A stretch of DNA of 64,000 nt, taken from contig CAWIGD010000026.1 of NCBI GenBank assembly GCA_963835165.1, positions 53,309 through 117,308 on the forward strand. Direction: 5' to 3'. The translations under genes and the position numbers were made by a program. The DNA comes from VAZQ01 sp963835165 (GTDB taxonomy: Bacteria > Pseudomonadota > Alphaproteobacteria > Rhizobiales > Xanthobacteraceae). Positions 59,939-64,000 of this stretch are shown piece by piece; the stretch's first letter is position 1; every line of letters begins with the position of its first letter. Under the pieces are notes generated by a model. It had not been told where the DNA came from. It saw nothing but the letters and a program-made list of their open reading frames with translations, and ran no database searches.

Positions 59939-60181
59939 ATGTCCATTACCTCAACGGGTCTGTCCGACTACGAACTCGGCACGAGCACGAGCATCGCACG
60001 GTACGAACCTGGCGCCGCGCTCGAATCGAGCACGAGCGTCGCGAAGCGGTTGGACAGGAGCCGCAGGACCATCGAGCGATACGTGAAGCTCGGAATCCTG
60101 CCGGAGCCGATAAAGATTCGGGGCAAGAACTTTTTCATTCGCGGCGTGATGCCGAAGCCCGACGCACCTGACGCCGCCTGA
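59939..60181 (+). CDS. Excisionase-like helix-turn-helix protein
   Basis: An 80-residue protein. The central STSVAKRLDRSRRTIERYVKLGILPEPIKIRGKNFF (about 31-66) is a winged helix of the AlpA/Xis/MerR type, with the beta hairpin typical of excisionases. Such proteins direct excision or regulate integrase. The N-terminal 25 residues are Ser/Thr-rich. ATG 59939 lacks an obvious ribosome site. It follows the unknown protein gene on the same strand. Confidence 0.75.
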   Translation: MSITSTGLSDYELGTSTSIARYEPGAALESSTSVAKRLDRSRRTIERYVKLGILPEPIKIRGKNFFIRGVMPKPDAPDAA

Positions 60182-60189
60182 TGCAGAAC

Positions 60190-60214
60190 GCCGCCCCAGG
60201 CCTGGGGGGCGGCG
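60190..60214 (+). terminator. GC hairpin after HTH gene
   Basis: CGCCGCCCC (60190-60198) pairs with GGGGCGGCG (60206-60214), 9 bp perfect, 8 bp after the HTH stop. No T run follows, so it is a weak terminator or pause site. Confidence 0.4.
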
Positions 60215-60270
60215 CTCGCATGTGAAGCAAGGGCAAAACCCGGTGGGAGACCGGGCATTTCGAGAGCATC

Positions 60271-60789
60271 GTGTCGATATCGCAGCGAAACCAGAAAGGC
60301 GGGGCGGCCGTCGCGACGCGGCGCATTTCCGATATCATCATCGGCAAGCGCCATCGCCGTGACATGGGCGATCTCGACGCGCTCGCTCGCACCATCCGCG
60401 ACCTCGGCCTCCTGCACCCGGTCGTCATCCGGCCCGACGGCACGTTGATCGCCGGCGAGCGCCGACTGTGCGCCGCCAAGCTGCTCGGCTGGACCGGCGC
60501 TGGCCGGGCCGGGCACCTTTGTCTGATGGAAGCCGCACGCGGGTCTCGCACCTCCCGCGCGCAACTGATCCACAAGGTGCCGGAGACCCACTATGAACAC
60601 GAAGCTCCAATCCGTCGACGACGCCGCGATCGCCGGCGTCGAAGCCTCCGAGACCGAGGCGACGGCGACGACCATCACCAAGCCGGGGGCCTTCACGCTC
60701 GATCGTTTCAAGACCAAGCAAGCCGCGGCCATCGCCAACGTCGAGACGCTGCTCACGGCGCTGCCACATTACAGCATCGCACAGGCTAA
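60271..60789 (+). CDS. Truncated or frameshifted ParB-like N-terminal domain protein
   Basis: The frame from GTG 60271 has a clear ParB/Spo0J N-terminal module in the first 75 residues: IIIGKRHRRDMGDLDALARTIRDLGLLHPVVIRPDGTLIAGERRLCAAKLLGW. After that homology stops, and the frame becomes Arg-rich and overlaps the next gene by nearly 200 bp. Either the true gene ends early by an indel near 60495-60510, or the C-terminus is a non-functional extension. ParB-like nuclease/CTPase modules are frequent in phage replication regions. Confidence 0.55.
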   Translation: MSISQRNQKGGAAVATRRISDIIIGKRHRRDMGDLDALARTIRDLGLLHPVVIRPDGTLIAGERRLCAAKLLGWTGAGRAGHLCLMEAARGSRTSRAQLIHKVPETHYEHEAPIRRRRRDRRRRSLRDRGDGDDHHQAGGLHARSFQDQASRGHRQRRDAAHGAATLQHRTG

Positions 60790-61273
60790 GGACTTCGTCC
60801 GACTGCACCCGAACGAGGACGAGTATTGGTCGCCCGAGCTGTGCTTCGTGGTCGTGCCCATCAAGGGGCAGAAGAACGACACCTTGCACCTGATCGACGA
60901 GGAACTCGCCGTACGCCACCTGCCGAGCGCTAGGATTCAGCGCTTCCGGCTGGCGCTGGCGACGAAGCCCTATGACATATTCTTCCTCGCCCACGTCCCG
61001 ACACGCAACGCCGACAACCCGTGGAACGCGACCAACATCGAGGCCTGCGAGCGGGCAAAGGCGCGATGGGTGCAGGCGTCGAGCCGTCGCGAGGAGAACG
61101 TCGACGGCTACAAGATCGACTTTTCGCGAGACCCCGAGGCGTTCCCGCAACCGAAGTGGCCGGCTCAGCCGCTCAACGAACTGATCGAGCGAACCTTCGC
61201 CGGTCGCATGATCATTGAGGATACGCACCCCGGCCTGCTGCGTCTGATCGGCGCCAAACAGCTGCCGACATGA
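60593..61273 (+). CDS. Phage-element protein upstream of DNA polymerase, unknown
   Basis: A 226-residue protein from ATG 60593 (GGAGACC upstream). The middle has HPNEDEYWSPELCFVVVPIKGQKNDTLHLIDEELA and IFFLAHVPTRNADNPWNATNIEACERAKARWVQASSRREENVDGYKI. Its stop overlaps the polymerase start (ATGA), so it is translationally coupled to it and likely works in replication. I recognise no named domain; a single-stranded DNA-binding or accessory role would fit its position, as inference only. Confidence 0.68.
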   Translation: MNTKLQSVDDAAIAGVEASETEATATTITKPGAFTLDRFKTKQAAAIANVETLLTALPHYSIAQAKDFVRLHPNEDEYWSPELCFVVVPIKGQKNDTLHLIDEELAVRHLPSARIQRFRLALATKPYDIFFLAHVPTRNADNPWNATNIEACERAKARWVQASSRREENVDGYKIDFSRDPEAFPQPKWPAQPLNELIERTFAGRMIIEDTHPGLLRLIGAKQLPT

Positions 61274-63099
61274 GCGGTGGAAACTTCGACCAAGTCGTCG
61301 TCGTCGATTTCGAGTTCGAGGCCGACGCCGGCGAGCTCCCCCAGCCGCTGTGCATGGTGGCATACGTGCTCAGCGAGAACCTGCAGCACTTGCGCACCAT
61401 CCATCTGTGGCGGGGAGAGTTCGGCTCGGCCCCGCCCTTCGACATCGGTCCCGACACGCTCGTCGTCGGCTACTCGCTGTGGGCGGAGATGACCTGCTTC
61501 AAGGTCCTGGGCTGGCGGTTTCCCGTACACCTCTTCGACCAGCACACGGCCTACCTGGCGGCGAGCAACGTCCTGCTGCCCTCCGATCCGGACGAGGTGC
61601 GGCAGAGGCCACGCAAGCGCTTGTCCGACGCGTGTCGAACCTACGGGCTCGAAGGTTGGGAGCACCTCGACAAGGAGGAGATCGCGAAGGCCATCGGCGA
61701 GGGCCGCTGGCGCGAATTCGGACGCGACGTCGTCCTCGCATATTGCGAGGAGGACGTGCGCATGTCGGCGAGGCTGTTGCGCGCGCAGCTGCGGTGGCGC
61801 TGCGATCAGCGCGGCCACACCTCGCTGCCCGCCGCCGACGTCGAGCGCGTGCTGTGGTGGTCGAATTACAGCGCGAAGGTGGTCGCGCTGATCCAGATGC
61901 GCGGCATGCCGGTCGACGTCGAGCTCTGGGACCTGGTGCAGGAGAACAAGGGCGCCGTGATCGGGCAGCTGCTGCGGCAGTTTGACCCGAGCCACGACGA
62001 CGACGACCCGATCTTCGACCCTGAGGGCCGCTGGAGCTACACGCGCTTCGAGCAGTGGCTCATTGGCGCCGGCGTCACCGCTTGGCCGCGCCTGGATAGC
62101 GGTCAGCTCGACACTAGCAGCGACGCCTGGAAGTTGATGCACCACGTTCCCGGGATCGAGGGACTGCACGCGCTTCGCGACAGCATCCGCGTGATCGCGG
62201 GGGCAAAGCTTCCGATCGGCCGCGACGGGCGCAACAGGCCGAGCTTGTTTCCGTTTGGCACCGTGACGGGGCGCAACGCCCATACGAGGAGCCTGTACAA
62301 CGCGCACGGCAGCATGCGCTCATTCATGCGGTTTCCGCCCGATCGCACGGGCGCCTACCTCGATTGGCGAACGCAGGAGGTCGGCGTCGGCGCCGCGGCG
62401 TCCGATGACGCCGCCCTCAAGGCCGACTATGCCGCCGGCGACGTCTACCACGCGCTGGCGCGCCTGTGCGGCCTCACCACGGACCCGGACCCGGCGCGCT
62501 GGAAGAGAGAGAACGCCGCCACGCGCCAGCGAATGAAGGTACTGCAGCTCGGGATCTCGTACGGCATGGGCGTGCCGTCGCTGGCACGCGGGCTCGACCG
62601 GCACCCGCTGATCGCGAGCGAGATCATCGAGCGGCATAAGCGGAAGTACACCCGCTTCTGGCAATGGCGCGAGAACGCGGTGCAGGTCGCGATGCTGGAC
62701 CGTCGCATCGAGAGTATCTTCGGTTGGCCGCTGCACCTGAGCACCAGCCCCAATCGGCGGACGCTCTATAACTTCCCGATGCAAAGCGGCGGCTCGGAAA
62801 TGTTGCGGCTAGCCACGGTGCGCCTGTGCGAGGCCGGCATCGTGCCGGTCATGCTCGTGCATGACGGCATCCTTTTCGAGGAAGCGGACAAGGAGCGGAT
62901 CGAGCACGCCAAGGAGATCATGCTGCAGGCCGGCCGCGACGTCTGCGACGGGTTCGAGATCGGGGTTGCGGTCGACCAGATGCTGGAGGGCGGCGCCCGC
63001 TATCGCGACACTCGCCCGATGGCGATCGAGATGTGGGCCACCATAATGCGCGCCTTGCAGGCTGTCGGAGTAGCCTTACCGAAGCAGGACGCGGCATGA
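61270..63099 (+). CDS. Family A DNA polymerase, phage type
   Basis: A 609-residue polymerase. The N-terminal 3'-5' exonuclease domain is indicated by VVVDFEFEAD (Asp13/Glu15) and LAYCEEDVRMSARL (exo III). The polymerase motif A is GAYLDWRTQEVGVGA with Asp365, motif B is RMKVLQLGISYGMG (Lys423, Tyr-Gly), and motif C is VMLVHDGILFE with His531/Asp532. Motif A has WRTQE where cellular Pol I has YSQIE. It lacks a 5' nuclease domain, as in phage polymerases. It starts on the stop of the preceding gene and ends on the ATG of the next (ATGA), so the three are coupled. Confidence 0.93.
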   Translation: MSGGNFDQVVVVDFEFEADAGELPQPLCMVAYVLSENLQHLRTIHLWRGEFGSAPPFDIGPDTLVVGYSLWAEMTCFKVLGWRFPVHLFDQHTAYLAASNVLLPSDPDEVRQRPRKRLSDACRTYGLEGWEHLDKEEIAKAIGEGRWREFGRDVVLAYCEEDVRMSARLLRAQLRWRCDQRGHTSLPAADVERVLWWSNYSAKVVALIQMRGMPVDVELWDLVQENKGAVIGQLLRQFDPSHDDDDPIFDPEGRWSYTRFEQWLIGAGVTAWPRLDSGQLDTSSDAWKLMHHVPGIEGLHALRDSIRVIAGAKLPIGRDGRNRPSLFPFGTVTGRNAHTRSLYNAHGSMRSFMRFPPDRTGAYLDWRTQEVGVGAAASDDAALKADYAAGDVYHALARLCGLTTDPDPARWKRENAATRQRMKVLQLGISYGMGVPSLARGLDRHPLIASEIIERHKRKYTRFWQWRENAVQVAMLDRRIESIFGWPLHLSTSPNRRTLYNFPMQSGGSEMLRLATVRLCEAGIVPVMLVHDGILFEEADKERIEHAKEIMLQAGRDVCDGFEIGVAVDQMLEGGARYRDTRPMAIEMWATIMRALQAVGVALPKQDAA

Positions 63100-63455
63100 C
63101 AGGCGTCATAGTCCGCCACGGTCGCCGCATCGAGGTGGAGACAGTCGAGACCGGCGTTGCCCCGCGACGGCGCCTGCGGGGACACTTCATCCAGGTGCCG
63201 TTGCCGTGGCTGGAGCTCCTCGAGGGCGCTTCGGGGCCGGCCTACAGGCTGGCGCTGTACCTCGCCTACTTGAACTGGAGAGGGAAGGGCGCCCCCGTCA
63301 CGCTATCGAACAGCGCGGTGCGTGGCGTCGGGCTCGAGCGGAGGGCCAAGTGGCGCGCCCTCCGGGAGCTGGAGCGCAGGGGCCTCCTCAGCGTCGAGCG
63401 ACATCCCCGCAGGTCTCCGATCGTCCGGTTGACGTCCTACGTCGGCCGAACATGA
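63096..63455 (+). CDS. Small winged-helix-like protein of the phage element
   Basis: A 119-residue basic protein whose ATG 63096 overlaps the polymerase stop. GHFIQVPLPWLELLEGASGPAYRLALYLAYLNWRGKGAPVTLSNSAVRGVGLERRAKWRALRELERRGLLSVER resembles a replication-initiator or Rep-type winged helix with a final wing. It is likely to bind DNA, plausibly the palindromes that begin at its very stop codon. The family name is not certain. Confidence 0.65.
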   Translation: MTGVIVRHGRRIEVETVETGVAPRRRLRGHFIQVPLPWLELLEGASGPAYRLALYLAYLNWRGKGAPVTLSNSAVRGVGLERRAKWRALRELERRGLLSVERHPRRSPIVRLTSYVGRT

Positions 63456-63541
63456 GCCAGATCTGTCTCATGATCGCGAGCCAGGGTATGAGACAGATCT
63501 GTCTCATGACGCACCTGCACCATGAGACAAATCTGGCTCAA
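63452..63541. repeat. Three 20-bp palindromic iterons
   Basis: Palindromes at 63452-63471, 63488-63507 and 63522-63541. The middle one, ATGAGACAGATCTGTCTCAT, is perfect; the others differ at a few bases (ATGAGCCAGATCTGTCTCAT; ATGAGACAAATCTGGCTCAA). Starts are 36 and 34 bp apart. The first overlaps the end of the upstream gene (stop at 63455). They are followed by an AT-rich stretch. This looks like an operator array or replication-origin iterons. Confidence 0.85.
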
Positions 63542-63550
63542 GGGGTCCTG

Positions 63551-63591
63551 TTATTATCTTTCTTTCTTGTCTTAGTAATAAATAAATAGGA
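63551..63591. promoter_or_regulatory. AT-rich stretch beside the iterons
   Basis: About 40 bp rich in A and T (TTATTATCTTTCTTTCTTGT, then CTTAGTAATAAATAAATAGG) in otherwise GC-rich DNA, between three palindromes and the GGAGAGGGTGAGGAGGAG ribosome site of the next gene. It could be a promoter (TAATAAAT as -10) or a DNA-unwinding element of an origin. Confidence 0.5.
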
Positions 63592-63611
63592 GAGGGTGAG
63601 GAGGAGATCAT

Positions 63612-63809
63612 ATGACAGCCGCATCTCGGGAGAGTGAGGATGACTTTTGGCAGAAGCTGATCCTCCCCGAAGAGGATCGCAGGAGCCTGTTTCCAGGAAT
63701 GGCGTCGGTCGTGAGCGCGCGTCGATGGTTCCGGTCGCCCAATGTGGTCGACCTGCTGCGCTACAGGAGGCGCCGCGCTTCCGATAACAGCGAAGGGCAA
63801 CAGGCCTAG
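63612..63809 (+). CDS. Small phage-element protein, unknown
   Basis: A 65-residue protein from ATG 63612 with a very strong AGGAGGAG ribosome site. It is acidic at the N-terminus (ESEDDFWQKLILPEEDRRS) and basic at the C-terminus (LLRYRRRRASDN). No family is recognised. Its expression is probably controlled from the palindromes and AT-rich stretch just upstream. Confidence 0.6.
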   Translation: MTAASRESEDDFWQKLILPEEDRRSLFPGMASVVSARRWFRSPNVVDLLRYRRRRASDNSEGQQA

Positions 63810-63820
63810 TCGTGGCCAAT

Positions 63821-63873
63821 GGCGAACATAGCGAACACTCCTATAGGAGAGTGTTCGCCTAAAAATGTTCGCC
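63821..63873. promoter_or_regulatory. Nested inverted repeats (four GCGAAC half-sites)
   Basis: GGCGAACAT (63821-63829) and ATGTTCGCC (63865-63873) enclose a perfect 10-bp stem, GCGAACACTC (63831-63840) and its complement (63849-63858) with loop CTATAGGA. Four half-sites in two nested palindromes suggest an operator for a dimeric or tetrameric phage regulator; the inner one could also be a hairpin. Confidence 0.65.
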
Positions 63874-63987
63874 TATGGAACAGTGCCGAGAGAAGCTGTC
63901 AACGAACCTTTGCCCTTCCATCCCGATGAAGTCCGGGCAAGAATCAAGTAGCCCAATAGCGGTTGCTGGCAACCTCGGGGAATTCAA

Positions 63988-64000
63988 ATGGCTAAAACTC
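63988..64000 (+). CDS. Start of a further gene (partial)
   Basis: ATG 63988 with GGGGAATTC upstream opens a frame (Met-Ala-Lys-Thr) that runs off the right edge. Only four codons are visible, so its nature is unknown; position and strand suggest it continues the phage-element operon. Confidence 0.3.

Noticed and set aside
63456..63589. Extension of a reading frame through the iterons (Ser-Gln-Ile-Cys-Leu repeats)
   Set aside because: The frame belongs to an Arg/Gly-rich shadow of the winged-helix-like gene; the periodic residues come from the palindromes themselves.

Overview
The window is GC-rich DNA (about 65% by eye) from an alphaproteobacterium. The gene content points to Hyphomicrobiales (Rhizobiales), in the Bradyrhizobium / Xanthobacteraceae neighbourhood. 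Supporting signs are the lgt-midA-pgeF-lipoprotein-prs block, a MarR / OmpR-type response regulator / EnvZ-like kinase trio beside ilvE, a UvrB with a very long N-terminal extension, DUF1236-like and Arg-rich small exported proteins, several Bug-type solute-binding proteins, and dispersed palindromes flanked by GTGTCCCGG...CCGGGACAC. The genus cannot be fixed from the sequence alone.

Layout. 1-9.8 kb: an old-yellow-enzyme gene with its TetR regulator and a two-copy operator, ilvE, MarR plus two-component system, a TetR gene behind a frameshifted proC, a YbjN-like gene, prs and a lipoprotein. 9.9-19.8 kb: pgeF, midA and lgt (minus strand); a tctBAC tricarboxylate-type transporter lying between lgt and a ubiK-like gene; then rplY-pth-ychF and a DUF4282 gene. 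20-33.7 kb: two MaoC hydratases separated by a 48-bp tandem repeat, MFS and DMT transporters, two DUF1236-like genes, a methyltransferase, an SMP-30-like lactonase, a GST, and a frameshifted MFS-ABM fusion. This part is rich in intergenic repeats and includes a candidate CRP-activated small RNA. 33.7-49.3 kb: cytochrome P460, a phosphatase, an MT-A70 methyltransferase, cupin, VOC and uvrB, followed by a catabolic stretch (Bug protein, amidohydrolase, isochorismatase-type hydrolase, NitT/TauT-type ABC transporter, L,D-transpeptidase, GST, intradiol dioxygenase). 49.4-57.6 kb: an SH3-like protein with a small CWC protein, DUF486, the DUF1800/DUF1501 pair converging on an ECF sigma / anti-sigma pair, and an ABC exporter. 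57.6-64 kb: the start of an integrated phage-like element (tyrosine integrase, excisionase-like HTH, ParB-like fragment, family A DNA polymerase, small regulators), with palindromic repeats beside an AT-rich stretch. It runs off the right edge.

The most unusual signals are: (i) a family of CTAG-bounded hairpins with conserved ends, bulge and loop but freely varying, compensated stems, arranged as paired composites, one apparently inserted into another; (ii) a 48-bp repeat that carries start codons and links the stop of one MaoC gene to the start of the next by overlapping stop/start codons; (iii) a dispersed repeat that forms part of an ABC permease coding sequence; (iv) a candidate anti-Shine-Dalgarno small RNA with a CRP/FNR-type palindrome centred 41.5 bp upstream of its predicted start; and (v) iteron-like 20-bp palindromes in the phage-like element. 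Four genes (proC, a small Arg-rich protein gene, a DUF1236-like gene and an MFS gene) each need one indel to be restored, so either sequencing errors or very young pseudogenes must be considered.
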